A stretch of 64,000 nucleotides of DNA from Fusarium oxysporum f. sp. lycopersici 4287 (lineage: Eukaryota > Ascomycota > Sordariomycetes > Hypocreales > Nectriaceae). Below, piece after piece: positions 46,499 through 58,693 of this stretch. A model generated the notes under the pieces. It saw only the letters and a list, made by a program, of their open reading frames with translations. It ran no database searches and was not told the origin of the DNA. A program made the position numbers and the translations under genes. How positions within the stretch are numbered: the stretch's first letter is position 1; every line of letters starts with the position of its first letter. The stretch is from the NCBI RefSeq assembly GCF_000149955.1, contig NC_030986.1, positions 4,277,333 to 4,341,332 of the forward strand, given 5' to 3'.

Positions 46499-49400
46499 GA
46501 CGGGAGCGTGGAGTTTCAAAATATTGAGCTACCCTGAAGGTGGTAGTTGAGAGCTCCGATGGCAGAGGGGTCCTTAAGACAATTCGCAGCTCCAACCAAG
46601 CGTCGACGCAAGAAAGCCTTGCGATGCAGCAGTCCCAAGGTCGACAGACGATCGAAACCTGATGCAGGAGACAATTCGAGATTACCAACAGCTGTCGTGA
46701 CAGCAAAAGAATAAAAGAGGAGCTTGTCGGTTGGCGGTCGATGTGCGGTCGCGCGGCCAGTTAAGCGACCTATGGAATCGAGTGTGCTAAGATCGGGAGG
46801 CTGCGTAACTAGTCTGATCCAGTCGAACAGCAATAAGGAAAGATTGATGAAATAGAAACAATACAGAAGGTCCAAATGCTGAATGAAGGGCTCAATGACA
46901 CTCCGGCGACGAAGCAAGCAAGCAAGTTCGTCCAACAAAACCAGCTCACCAAAAGCCGAACCGAAGAGAGAGAATGGTTAGAATGGAGGGGGAAAGGTTT
47001 AAAGAAACAGGCAGAGCCAAAAGCTGGAGCACCAGCGGTTGCAACGACGGACTAAGGCAGACAGACAGACGCCAGTTTGACAGGGGTTCGTGAGACCGGG
47101 TCCCTTGTTCTCGCAGCCCTGCTACATTGGGGTGTTATGGGTCAGGTACTCAATTGTAGCTCTTGTTACTGTGAGAGTCAAGTAACAAATAAGCAGACAG
47201 CAGCGTTCAAGATATTTGTTGATGCCACCTTTGGTAGCTGTGAGCTGGCTTCAGAAGCTTGCTATCTTGTTACTTCTCTGCTACCTGTCCCAGTGAGCTG
47301 CCTTGAATTGTTATGGAGGGGGACCGTACATGCGGCCGGCGCTTGTCGGGAGCGCGATGGTTGGCGCGGTGGGAAACAAAGAGACGCGATAGTCGTTGAA
47401 TAGGTATTGTGTATAAGGTCTTACAGAATTGCTTCGTCAATGGAATTGAAGCAATTCAATTCTTAGAGTGATCCAAAGACTGCAATTATGACTTGACCAG
47501 ATTTATGTTTGTTAACGGCTCACCAGACTGAGCAGGAAAAGATAGAATGTTGCGGAACGTGAACTAAAAGACGGTTGGATCATGAATGGGGCGTGGCCCA
47601 GCTGATGGAATATGGGAGGTGTGGATATTGATCAAGCTGGTAGCAGGAGGGGCTCTGCGGCTAGGACGCAACCTGTGACACTTGATGCTCCTGGAGAGTA
47701 GCTAAAAGAAAGTACAGCCAAGACAACTCTGAAAGTCTGAATTGTCTTGCCGAGACAAGGCAGCGAGCGGGTGGGCCAGTTGTGTGGATCAAGGCGCAGA
47801 TGGGACTTTAGAGAGGAGGGTGAAGTTGGGGGCCAGAGATGTTGAGTTGTTAGGTAGTTGCTAGGTTTCTTTTGAACAGTCTGACCAAGAATTTCTGCCG
47901 AGGGTGATGGGTTGATACTGATGAGTGCCAATGCCGTCCCGAGATGGGTTTCCCAAGTGATTTGAAAGGCTTGAATCTAAGTTCAATATATCGAGGTGTG
48001 GCAGAAGCCGTCGACTTGCAGCATCGGGGTGTTGAAATTGGATGCTTAGGGTGAATGGATGGAGCGGCTAATCGTGAGTGGTCTGTCCTCCTGGACCACT
48101 TCAAGCGACTTTCAACAAGGCCTTCTTGTCTCTGGCTATTGTGTTGAGTAGAATAGGGTGTGGTCAATGCAACCTATTGATGACTCCCCTGTGTGTATTG
48201 CGGTGACTCTTATTATGCAGAGAAGTCGATTCCATCATGGTACTTGCTCATGAAAAGGCCGAATTGAATCAATTGCAGATGACTGGCATACATGTACGTC
48301 GAGATTGGCGCTGGGCTGAGAAAAAATGTATCTCTGATGAAAACTAACAACATCGTTGTGTAAGTCTAAAGCATTACCGTTGGCGGAAGGAGAGGCTGGA
48401 TGGTTGACGAATGGGCCATGGATCGGGGGACGGGAGGCCCACTCTGGTTAGCACCTGCCCTACGTACAGATCGCAATCATCAGTGTTCCCGCGGTAGGTA
48501 CATTCGATGCCAGCTACCTTAATCAAGCCAGATGGTTGAGGTTAGGTATAGGGATAATTTCCACCTTCGGGCTGTCTTTTTCGTCTTTGGATCATTATTC
48601 CATCTTTCTGTATAGCAACATAAGTCAGTTGCCAGCCCCTTTGTCCCGACTTGCCGATCTTGATAAACAACTGACAGCAACTACTTCTGCAAGTATATTT
48701 GCCCGTCACTTTGCGCTCAACTTAACAGCTCTGCACCGCTACAAGACAACCATAAGAGAGAACTTCCAGCCGCCCGCCCATGACAAGGAGCCAGTCAAAC
48801 CCCAGACAGTTGGCCAGGGTGGATGGATCGTGGCTCCAAAACTCGTGGGGCACATTAAAAAAAGGACAGGCGTCGGCGCTTAACTCATGGTGGGACTGGC
48901 CAATCCTCCGAAGTCCCCCACTTGCATTGCTTCCACCAACGACCTGGAACTGTCCAATGCTATGCTTCATGGTGCTTTGTGTTCGACAAGCTACAATGCG
49001 CTTCCGAGCTTTCCTCCCAAGTTCAGCCGTACAGTACTATGGGTACAAAGTCGATGCCATGTGCCATGGCCCGCTGCACGGCATCAACGGTACGGAATGT
49101 GACACCCAATGCTGTATACGTATTTAGCATGATCGACAACCTAAAATCTGAATCCCAACCAGCTTCATGTTTGGAAAGGACATAGACATACGGTGGGAGT
49201 CTTGAGTTTTGGGGACAACGCCCAACATGATCTTGAGTTACTTTGCTTGAGAGCGTGTGTCGTGACTGACGATTCAGCCGGCTGACAGCGTTCCGACTTA
49301 ATGCTTTATCAGTAGCCCTCAAAAGACATGTTGGTTCGATACAGTCTCCATTGCTTTTCAGATGACACTCCATCCGAATTACCTGAGGATGGAGTAGAAC

Positions 49401-52400
49401 AACTGTGGTCGGTGAGGCAGAATTCTTCGTCCACTTCCGCAGTTAGCTTGAGGAGTAGCCCTCTCTCCCCATCACTCCAGAAGTCAATGGCAATACTACC
49501 CATAATGCTAGGCCTTCACGATGGTGCTTCTAAACGCCCAGGGCTCGCAGGGGTACGACCAGGATGTAGAACAAGCCAATCAATAACCCAAACCTCAGAA
49601 CCCAGCGAACCCAGCAGTCTGGTCACGGCGGCTTTGGCAACGCTAAAACGAGCCGGTGGCCCCACCACCCGGGGTTGCAGTATGTCCTTTGTGACGCACA
49701 GTTCGCTTGCTCTGAACATGACTCTCGTGGCAGGCGGTTCAACAATGTCCAGATGCCAGCAGTTTGGCAAAGCAACAACAGAAGATTCGAACAAATACTA
49801 GAATATGCTTGAGCTAGGCCCTCTAGTCAATCTCTCTTCCCCTTGGCTTTTCAACCCTAATCGCCATGGCCTCCAGAGCCTATCACTCACTCACTATCTG
49901 GTCACTTCAAGGTATGGAGAACGGACAAGGACACATATCAATCATCTTCAGTTCTTTCTTGTTTATGACTGCCAGAGAACTAACACCATAAGTGGATTCT
50001 GTGCCCATTTAGAGAAAATGACCAATCCATTCGCTTATAATCAGACCAACACAACCAGCCCACGAGCTCATGCAAACTAAGAGGAGGTTTCCAATTTTAT
50101 TTTCCCGGACTGAACCCTCGGCTAGGTTTACAACAAGAGGAATGACTACGAGACCAAGACCGTATTGTTTGCTACTACCCATGTTATGACAGACAACATC
50201 GTCTGGGGTCTGAATCCTAGTAGCCAATTTAGCGTGGTGATAGCCCAACGCCTGTTGCGTTGTTTTAGTTATCACAGCGCTAGACAGATTCTCGGAATTG
50301 TATTCACGATCGCCAATCCAGCCAGCCGGTGCGGGGACTCCCAGCCCTTGTTAACCGGTTGAATAGGTGTTGATGCACCCTTGACAGTTCCACGAGTTCA
50401 CCTCGAGATTTTGAATGGTGCAAGCTTTGTGCTCCTACTGAGCCGGGGACCTTTCTCGATTCTTTTCTCGAACCCAAGAGCAGGGTTGCGGTGTGGATTT
50501 ACCCCTTCCGGAACACATCCCGCGGTCCACCGCCGCAGAGGTCAGAATGTTCAGATGTGACCCAACAAGGAGGGCTACGTACATCGCGAATAAACGACAT
50601 ATGAAGATGTGCTTTTAATATATGGAATAGATTTACTAAACACCATAACAAGAGCTTTGAGCCCGAAGTGGACTTCCGAGTATGCACGAAAAAGCCGTGG
50701 AGGGAAGCACAAAATGCAGTGCATAAGCGCCAGCCTGACTAGACCTTTGACACTTAGACACTCTTCTCTTTGGCTCGAGGTTGTTTGTTTATCGTGTTAT
50801 ACAGCTCGATGACTCAAGCTTTCCACTTGCGGTAACCAGTCCGTCTATGCGGTCTGTCTAGGATCAAGATCGTGTTGGTCGATCAGCATAAGAAAAAGAA
50901 AAGCGCGGTTGCTGGCCAAGCTTGTTACTACACAACCAGGTCGCTTGGGTGTGGTAAGTGTTTTCCGACCTGCTTGAAGGATCCTTAATTGTTGTTACTA
51001 TACCACAGCACATCTGTCCATGAAATACATCGTTGCCCATGACCTTGCGGCCCGAACAGCCACACACACTGGACGGGCTCTTCCGAACCAACACCTCTTT
51101 GTCTTATTTTCATTGTCTGCTCCATGACTCTGAGATGTCTACTCCGCTGATAGCAGGGCGGCCTGAGGTACTGAATAGGTCGAGCGACTTGATTACAGCC
51201 AAGATTGGAAATTCATGACGGGCCTCAAAGAGAGACCACCTGCTAGTGCATTGGCCTTCAGAAACTCCCGATCTTTTGGAAATCAGGTCCAAGTCACATG
51301 TTGTGAGACTCGGGCGTGGTGACTGGCTTGCAGCCTGGCTTTGGTCTATATCATTGTTCCTACCGTCAAAGTGGTGGAAGAGTCGGAACTCAAATAATGG
51401 GCTTGAATAAAGGTAACTCTCGTGCCAAGATACTAGAAAGCTATTATCATCCTTGTCATTCACATAGCAAAAGGCCAGCCAAATCCTTGAGTCTCTTTAT
51501 GACAAGCTTTTCATTGCTTCGGACGTATAGATTAGGACAGCCTTGTTGAATTGTTCTCAGTCTCGCTTCAGAAGGGAAACTTGATTCACTTTAGCCCTGG
51601 TAGACAGGTATCGCGATGTAAAGCGAAAGCGTCGCATCCCCTTACACTGTTGTCAAGCACTAGGGCAAGAAGTCACAGGATCGACAGCAAAAGGGTAACC
51701 ATGCTATAATAGAACAGGTATAGACCCCAGAGACATGAGAGCTTCAACCAACATCCGGGTGTGTTGTCATACTTGTTGGCCTTGCAAGAGACTGTTGGCT
51801 CGATGCAATCGCCCACTTCCTTCTGCAAGCACACAATTTTGAGGACAACCAACACATTTGAGTGAATTTCCGAGGTCTTCGAGTGAGGCCAGACCATAGA
51901 GGCAAACAAGAAAACTCAATTCCAGCACCTTGCAAATCAGGTGAGATTGAGAATATGCGTGCCAGTTTAACTAGCCTCTTCTGGCTTCCCATAGATGTTG
52001 GCATGCTGTCTAACAACATGGGCCATCTCCTGATTCCTGCTCGTTGTTCCTCGCCGCAACTTGACATCCACCGCTCTTTGCGCACAGGCCTCAGCAAGGG
52101 CGGGAGTGTTGCGGTAGTAGTCTGAGAATTAAATCCCAGCACTCAATGGCATAGTGCCGAGAAGAGGCAAGAAAACTTAGGACCTCTATCTTAAGTAACG
52201 AAAAGAATCAGGTGAGTTTAGTATATCTTAGCAAGCCATTATTAGACCAGTTTATTTTAGCACCTTGATTTCATGCCAGAAGTTTTCCTGCTCCCTGAGG
52301 AGCGCATAAGGACCTCCTGCCGGAAGGGAATACATGCAGGACAAAGGGCCTACCAAGAGCCAACCGTTTCTTTTGGAGGGAAGCATGAGTAAGGATGGTG

Positions 52401-52617
52401 GAGAAGGTTCCAGTGAAAACACAGATCAATATCTTGACAGTCTCGAAAGTGTCTGTATAGGGGGGCACCGTAGATTATGAGGACTCGTGCTCTCGTATTT
52501 GAAACTGATCAATTCATTGCCTTCCTTGCGCCGTCAAAGTGACATATTTCGGCAAGATTCCCTTAACGCCAAACCATGCACAACCGTTCTTTCGCTGCTT
52601 CTTTGCCACTACGCATT
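46499..52617. other. Gene-poor region of about 6 kb
   Basis: No protein family recognised. ORFs in 46516-46938 probably belong to the promoter and leader of the seven-exon gene. Two stretches, around 49300-49360 and 51770-51840, share faint similarity (see findings) and may be decayed paralogs. A MITE-like half copy is at 52176-52240. Confidence 0.5.
52176..52240. mobile_element. Partial MITE-like repeat
   Basis: CTTAGGACCTCTAT, then TTAAGTAACGAAAAG and GGTGAGTTTAGTATA, matches the reverse complement of the right half of the element at 6315-6419 at most positions. No second terminal repeat was found, so this is a fragment. Confidence 0.65.
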
Positions 52618-53017
52618 TTATGAGTACTGAACGCCAAGGTTCTGCTTCTTCTCGCTTCGGCCATCAGGAGTGTACCTAAAGAGAGTTAGAAATCGCGTAT
52701 GTAATGGTATCTGGATGGTCGTGTCGTACTTGAGAAGCTTCTCGATAAGGTCAACGTGGGTCATGATCATGCGGCGGCAGCAGTATCGCTTCAGACCGAG
52801 CTCGTCCATAGCATCGCTACAACTCGTTAGATATCCAACAGTATAAAGAGACAAGAGCCAGCTTACCCATCGGTCTTACGGGGATCTGCGATCAGTTGAA
52901 GATAGCGCTCCCAGAGGTCACCAGTGACCTACATTCCAAGTTAGTAATCAGCGCCTGGCGCATCGCGGCTGAAGATCCTACCTTTCCACAGGAGAAGCAG
53001 CGGATGGGAATAATCAT
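52618..53017 (-). CDS. RPB10: RPB10, subunit shared by RNA polymerases I, II and III (ABC5)
   Basis: CDS is join(53017..52982, 52928..52867, 52816..52730, 52675..52618), 80 aa. The protein begins [21 protein letters not shown] and contains the second zinc pair in [19 protein letters not shown], i.e. the atypical CxxC and CC zinc site that defines RPB10/RpoN. Length is slightly above the usual 65-71 residues because of a short C-terminal tail ([12 protein letters not shown]). Three introns (54, 50 and 54 nt) have GT-AG ends; the first exon has only 12 codons. It anchors RPB3-type assembly platforms in all three nuclear polymerases. The gene is divergent from UTP17 with 330 bases between start codons. 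Confidence 0.96.
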
Positions 53018-53347
53018 TTTTATGTAATATGGTGAGTGCGCAGGTTCGTCGGATGCGTCCAAAAGAATTGCGACAAGAGCAGGAGGCACGTTACAAAGAA
53101 AGCTTGCGATAGTTTGGCGTCGTAGTAGGACTACGAAAATAAATTCTAGCTCCGTTATTTTTCCGACGGAGCGCTTATCTTATCAGCAACTTTTTTCGCA
53201 AGCGGGACCAAAATTTCTGCGAACCTTTACCCAGTAGAAGCATACCAGCAGGACAACTTCGTCACTTTTCTCTCCGTCGACGAATTGTTCAAAGAAAGTC
53301 GCAAGCACACGAAATTGATCTCGTGCAGAGAGAAGAAGGTGGCGAAA
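53018..53347. promoter_or_regulatory. Bidirectional promoter RPB10 / UTP17 with an inverted repeat
   Basis: The 330 bases between the two divergent ATGs must hold both core promoters and both 5' leaders. A 7-bp inverted repeat, GCTCCGT (53149-53155) and ACGGAGC (53166-53172), flanks a T-rich loop near the middle. It is a candidate site for a dimeric regulator; that is inference. Confidence 0.6.
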
Positions 53348-56336
53348 ATGGCCGGCCACAAGAGCCCCCGAACAAAAAACGATCCGACCAAGAAGCGCAA
53401 ACGCGATGTGACGGAGAACGATTCGAGAACCAAGAGGCTAAGAGCTGAACGAAAGGCGAACAAAATCAATGGAATTAAGCTTGAGAACGACAGTGGCAAT
53501 GGCGTGGTTGCTGAGGTGAACGGTATTTCTGGAGCTTTGGCAGAGGCTGGAACTCGGGAGATCGAAATTGTTCGCCAGTTCGACGATACAGAGGCAGGAT
53601 GGCGCGTTTCGAAGCCTATGGGTGGCAGGATGCTTGATATCGATCCCGTATTGACAGAAAATGAGCAGTAAGTCTCAATTTCTGCTAGTACTGGCCTAGC
53701 TAACCTTCATAGATTCCTCATTATTGCATACAACACATCTATCCAGGTGTACTCGGCAGCCGATTCACTCCTTGTTCGACGAATCCCCATTACTGCAGCC
53801 GAAACGTCCGACGACAAGGCTGCAGCACCCGCGCATATCGTCGCCATGAGGCAAGCAAAGCAAAACTCCAATATCGTCTGGGTGGCTACCTCTGACGGCC
53901 GCGTCTGTGAAGTCGATTGGACAACCTCCAAGACCCCCGAATTCTTCCAGACCCAATCCAAGACTGCAACTGCCATGGCTCTCGTTACGAAAAAGGTCTC
54001 TGGCAAAGTTCAGGAGATCATATTTGTAGCAGAATCAGATAAACCAGGCCGAATTGAGGTTGTCGCATACCCAGCCTCAACAACGGAGTCTGAGCACAAG
54101 GTTCTCTTCGTTATGAAGAAGCCTGGTAATGGCCTGCAGTTGCTTGAGACTAGTGAAGATGGCCACCTGGTTGGCGCCATTAACGACCGCCTTTTCTTTG
54201 GCGTTCCATCACAGCGACAATTCGATAACCTGGCTTCTTTGGATTACGAGATTTATACCTTCGATATTCCCGACTTGGCCAGCGCCCTTGACCTGAGAGT
54301 GTATCCTAGACCAGTGACTAGCGGAAAGAAATCGCGACAGGAAGCCGCTCCTGTTCTGGATATCATTGTTGGTGGTGCCCGTGGTTCAATTTACCTCTAC
54401 CATGATGCGCTTGCTCGAAGCCAGGCGCTTGCAAAGTCAGGATCTGATAAGGAGCCTATTCAAGCACAAAACTTTCATTGGCACCGCAGAGCGGTGCACG
54501 CCCTGAAGTGGTCGCGCGATGGTACGAAACTCTACACTGCACATGAAGCCTCGAGGATTGTACTGACATATCGCAGGTAATTATGTAATTTCAGGAGGTT
54601 CTGAAAATTCTCTCGTTCTATGGCAAATGGATACGGGAAAGAAGGATTTTCTTCCCCATCTTTCTGGCAGCGTGGAGAACATCACAGTTTCTGCCAACGG
54701 CTCCTCATATGTTGTTCACCTCGACGATAACTCAGCCATGGTCATTTCGACCGCTGAGATGAAGCCTACAGCATACATCGCTGGTATCCAGTCGGCCGCC
54801 GTCAACGTCACTACACCCAAGGATCTTCTCGTTCAGCGAACATGGACAACACCTGCGAGCGTACAGCGACCTATCCCAGCTGTAATTAGCCCTACTGATC
54901 AGTCGAGACTACACGTCTGTGTGGGTAATGGCCGGCAGGCTACTATGTCTGGAGGGTTCTCTGCACCTTTACTTCAGACCTTTGATCTTGAGACTTTCCG
55001 AAGTGTCTCCAAGCAAGCTTTGGCTCGCACACAGCCAACAGATGTCAACATCACGAACAAGGGCCACCCTATCGAAGAGCCCCTCATTACTCACCTAGCG
55101 TTCTCAGCTGACGGAGCGTGGCTTGCTAGTGTTGACACCTGGGAGCCATCACAACGAGACGTGGACAACGTTATCAGCGATGCCAAGGACCAGTTCATTC
55201 AAGAGCGACGAGAGGTGTATCTCAAGTTCTGGGAAGCACAAGAAGGCGAGGAGCAGATTGCTCTTGTCTCCAGGATTAATGCCCCTCATGCTACAAATCG
55301 CAACGAGGCAGTTCTCGACTTAGCCTCGAACCCAGTCTCGACATGCTTCGCAACTATTGGTACCGACGGCAATGTTCGATTGTGGCGCCCCAAGACAAGA
55401 TCTCAGAATGGAGTTGTAGTGAAGGGGCCTAACGGTCGCGAGGTCTTCACTTGGAGTTGCTCTCAGATTATTGCTGTGGGTGACGGTATTCCTCAAGACG
55501 GCGTGATCGACCTCCCCGAGTCTGGTGTTGTTCAAGAGCCCCAAGGAAGTATCGCCTTCTCGGAAGATGGCTCAACTCTCTTCGTGGCTTTCGGAACAGC
55601 TGGCTCCGGTGTAGTCTACGTGATTGATGCTGCGTCAGGCGATGTGGTTAAGACCCTCGAAGGCCAATGGAAAGGTCAATTGCGATCTATCCGTGCGCTT
55701 TCGCCTTTCGTCATTATCCTATCAGATGAACTGCGCGTTTATGACGTTGTCAGTGATGAGCTACGATATGGTGTTGTGATACCACAGTCCAAGGCCAATG
55801 CTCTTCTTCAGCTGGCTGTTGATCACACTTCCAGTCACTTTGCCCTGGCTCTGCCAGCTAATGAGGGTTCTCTCATTGCAGTTTTCCAGCCTGAGGATAT
55901 CGAGCCCCTGTTGGTGCGTAGCACGCCTCAAAGGATCGTCAGCTTGGTTTCTGCTCCTGAGACAAGTGGTTTCATCGCTCTGGATGATGCTGCTCAAGTC
56001 TGGGTGGTTGCCGAGGGATCAGACCCTTCATCTCTTGCAACCGTCCAGCCTCTTGAGGACCTCCGCCTCGAGGGCATTGATGTTAATGGCAATGAGGCTG
56101 ATCTTCTCGATGAGGACGAGGATATGGCAAGCGATGTTGACGATGCCGAGGCCGAGCCTGTGACTGAGCCTGAAGATGTCGAGATGGAAGATGATGACTC
56201 TCACCCAAGTGTGATTCAACAACAACATCTAGCAGACATCTTTGACGCTGCACCAGCATTTGCTGCGCCTCCGATCGAGGATTTGTTTTACAAGGTTACG
56301 GGCCTGCTCGCGACAAAGCCTCTTTCAGCATCATGA
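53348..56336 (+). CDS. UTP17: UTP17/NAN1 (WDR75 ortholog), U3 snoRNP t-UTP subunit
   Basis: CDS is join(53348..53667, 53713..54521, 54577..56336), 962 aa. It starts MAGHKSPRTKND with a Lys/Arg-rich tail (KKRKRDVTE, KRLRAERKANK) fit for nucleolar import, followed by two WD40-type propellers: recognisable blades include HRRAVHALKWSRDGNYVISGGSE joined across intron 2, LVLWQMDTGKKDFLPHLSG, LAFSADGAWLASVD, and CFATIGTDGNVRLWRP. The HWHRR and KDFLP motifs are typical of WDR75/NAN1. It ends with an acidic stretch and a conserved C-terminal helix. By family it is in the t-UTP/UTP-A complex that binds the 5' ETS and couples Pol I transcription to 18S processing. Introns are 45 and 55 nt. Confidence 0.95.
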
Positions 56337-56828
56337 AAGGAAGAAATTGGTATGTAATAAGGCGTGTTAAGAAAGCTAGAATGTTTTTTTGTTACAGAGG
56401 AGTATGTATAAATCAAACTAGACAGTCATGGTCTAGTCGCATGGGGTCTTGGGAAGTTAGATGATCGCAGCGCCGGCGTTGAGCAGGTCTGGAATACTAG
56501 CTATTCACTCAGTTTGTATATGCATCTGGAGTATGGCCGACATCGGCGTGATTGAAAGAAGAGGCAATCGCCAAAATAGCCCGGCATCCCTCGGGAATCG
56601 GTTGCAGATGCGGGGACTTGACTTGACTTGGAGACGAAGGAGAAGAGGAGAAAAAGGTGTATTTGGGTGGACCAATCGCGCCATGGCATGAGGAGGTGAT
56701 GGGTAATCAATCAGTCGATCTATTGACTTGACTTTGACTACCTTGGAGTGAAAGATACCAAGTTATTTATCAACAAGTTACAACATTAACTATTTTACTA
56801 CTTTGCTTGTCCAACTTGGCATATAGAA

Positions 56829-58049
56829 ATGTCGTTTACATCTATTCCAATTCTGGACCTAGCTGCGGCTCAGGATCCCGCTACCAAGCCTCAGTTTCTA
56901 AAGGAACTTCGTCATGCGTTAATGGAAGTTGGCTTCTTGTATCTCAAGAATGTTGGCATCTCGGATGAGTTGTTTCAGAAGATCATTGAACTTGGAAAGG
57001 GTTTCTTTGACATTCCCGAGGAAGAGAAGTGAGTGATGAGTGACATTATCATGATCTGATGGTTCACTAACTCGTCCAGACTCAAGATTGAGATGAAGAA
57101 TGCGCCCTCTTTCCTAGGCTACTCTCGTCTCTCAGCGGAGATCACAGCTGGAGAGATTGATCATCGTGAACAAATTGATCTCTCAACAGAGCATCCTATC
57201 CCTGGGCCTGGTGCTCCTCTATATCGTAACCTGTTAGCACCCAATCAATGGCCATCCGAGGACTCGTTGCCTGAGTTCCGCAAAGTGTATACAGACTACA
57301 TGGAGCGCATGGGCAAGATCTCAATTCAGTTTACGTCTCTCATCGCCGAAGCTATTGAACTTCCCAGCGACGCCTTTAATAAATACTTTGATGAAGATCA
57401 GCAACACAAGCTCAAGATTGTCAAGTACCCCGATGCAAAGGAACTCGGCATCGAAGGAAATGTGCAGGGCCAGGGCGTAGGTCCTCACAAAGACAGCATG
57501 CTTACAAGCTATCTCCTCCAGGCGACATCGCACAAGGGTCTTCAAGTACAGAACGTTCGAGGCGACTGGATTGACTGTGAGCCAATACCCGGAACCCTCG
57601 TCGTTGCTATCGGCCAAGGCTTAGAGGCACTTACACAAGGCGTCTGCGTCTCTACAACACATCGTGTCCTCTCCCCCGCTGCCGGCTCAGGTGCACGCTT
57701 CTCTATTCCCTTCTTCCAAGGCGTGCGCATGAGCGCTGAGTTTGAAGATCTGGAGAAAGTTGGCGTTGGTCTTGTACCAGAGGAAGTACGGGAGCAGCGT
57801 CGCAAGATCGTGGAGCGCAATGGCGGACGTATTGATGATGTCGAGTTTACTTTCCGAGCTGGCGGTGCTTCAAAGACGCTTGGTGAGGCAACATTGCGAA
57901 ATCGGGTCAAGAGTCATCCTGACGTTGGAGAGCGCTGGTATCCTGATATTCTGGCTAGCATCCGTGAGGAACAGGCGAAGGCGAAGCAGCAGAAGGAGGC
58001 TGCAGCACCAGCCGTGAAAGCGCCCCCGAAGGCTGTAGAGGCTCATTAG
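56829..58049 (+). CDS. 2-oxoglutarate/Fe(II)-dependent dioxygenase (isopenicillin N synthase-like)
   Basis: CDS is join(56829..57028, 57080..58049), 389 aa. An N-terminal DIOX_N module (SIPILDLAAAQD, LRHALMEVGFLYLKNVG) precedes the 2OG-FeII domain. The metal triad is visible: His and Asp of GPHKDSMLTSYL (about residues 203 and 205) and His of STTHRVLSP (about 261), with the 2OG-binding RFSIPFF (Arg about 271). It has a longer than usual Ala/Lys-rich C-terminal tail (KAKQQKEAAAPAVKAPPKA). No signal peptide, so a cytosolic enzyme. Family members catalyse hydroxylation, desaturation or ring closure of small molecules; the substrate cannot be told. No other biosynthetic genes adjoin it, so a stand-alone metabolic role seems likelier than a cluster. 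Confidence 0.92.
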
Positions 58050-58279
58050 GTAGCAGATGGCAAACACGGAGGAATGGCAAGAATGTGCAAAAAAAGAGCC
58101 GCGTAAAATTTATATCCATCATGAGTCCCTTGATCTCGTCTTGTCTCGTCTCCCCATTCTCGTCTAGGCTATCGCGCCACATTACGCCTCGCTTCGCTAA
58201 ACATTTCCCATTTTCCAGTTGTTTTCTTGACTTTTCTCTTCTCGTACGATACCATCATGTCAACACATAATGTTATGGT

Positions 58280-58693
58280 CTATGCGACTTGGACGTTGGG
58301 GAAGCAGTCGGCAATGGTCTTGCTGTGCTTGTTCTCGGCATGCTCTTTCAGACTGGAGAGGAAGTATTAGTTAGGATGATGGAGAAACAGAGGAGATCGG
58401 TGGGTATTTTGGTGGACATACGCAGGGGCCTTTGTGGTCTTGAGGAAGGTAGATTTGCAGATCTGGCACTGAATATCACAAGCCTTCTCGTTCTATTTGG
58501 TCATGTTAGCAAAAGATACTGCAAGTTCTAGAGTACAGTCTGTAACTCACCACTTTGAGCTGCGACTTGGCAGTGTTCTTGTCCTTAGCATTGCGCTCGC
58601 GCTTCTGTTGAGCCTTGGCACCCTGAAACCTCCATGTCAGCACAAGGTATCGTTTATGATCGCATCTGAATCCTCTTAGCTTACGTTACCCAT
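58280..58693 (-). CDS. Small zinc-binding protein (4F5/SERF plus C2H2 zf-met2, At2g23090-like)
   Basis: CDS is join(58693..58685, 58622..58551, 58492..58422, 58352..58280), 74 aa. It begins MGNGAKAQQKRERNAKD, the 4F5/SERF-like basic start, followed by a zinc finger with CQICKSTF and HAENKH (Cys-x2-Cys and His-x4-His spacing) and the ending ADCFPNVQV. The architecture fits the small eukaryotic At2g23090-like family, whose role is not well defined. The first coding exon is three codons (MGN); the intron after it is 62 nt. All three introns are GT-AG and preserve the known family sequence. It is too fragmented to show as one long ORF. Confidence 0.9.

Noticed and set aside
49328..49801. 157-aa plus-strand ORF
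   Set aside because: No recognised family; the opposite strand is equally open in pieces, so coding direction cannot be supported.
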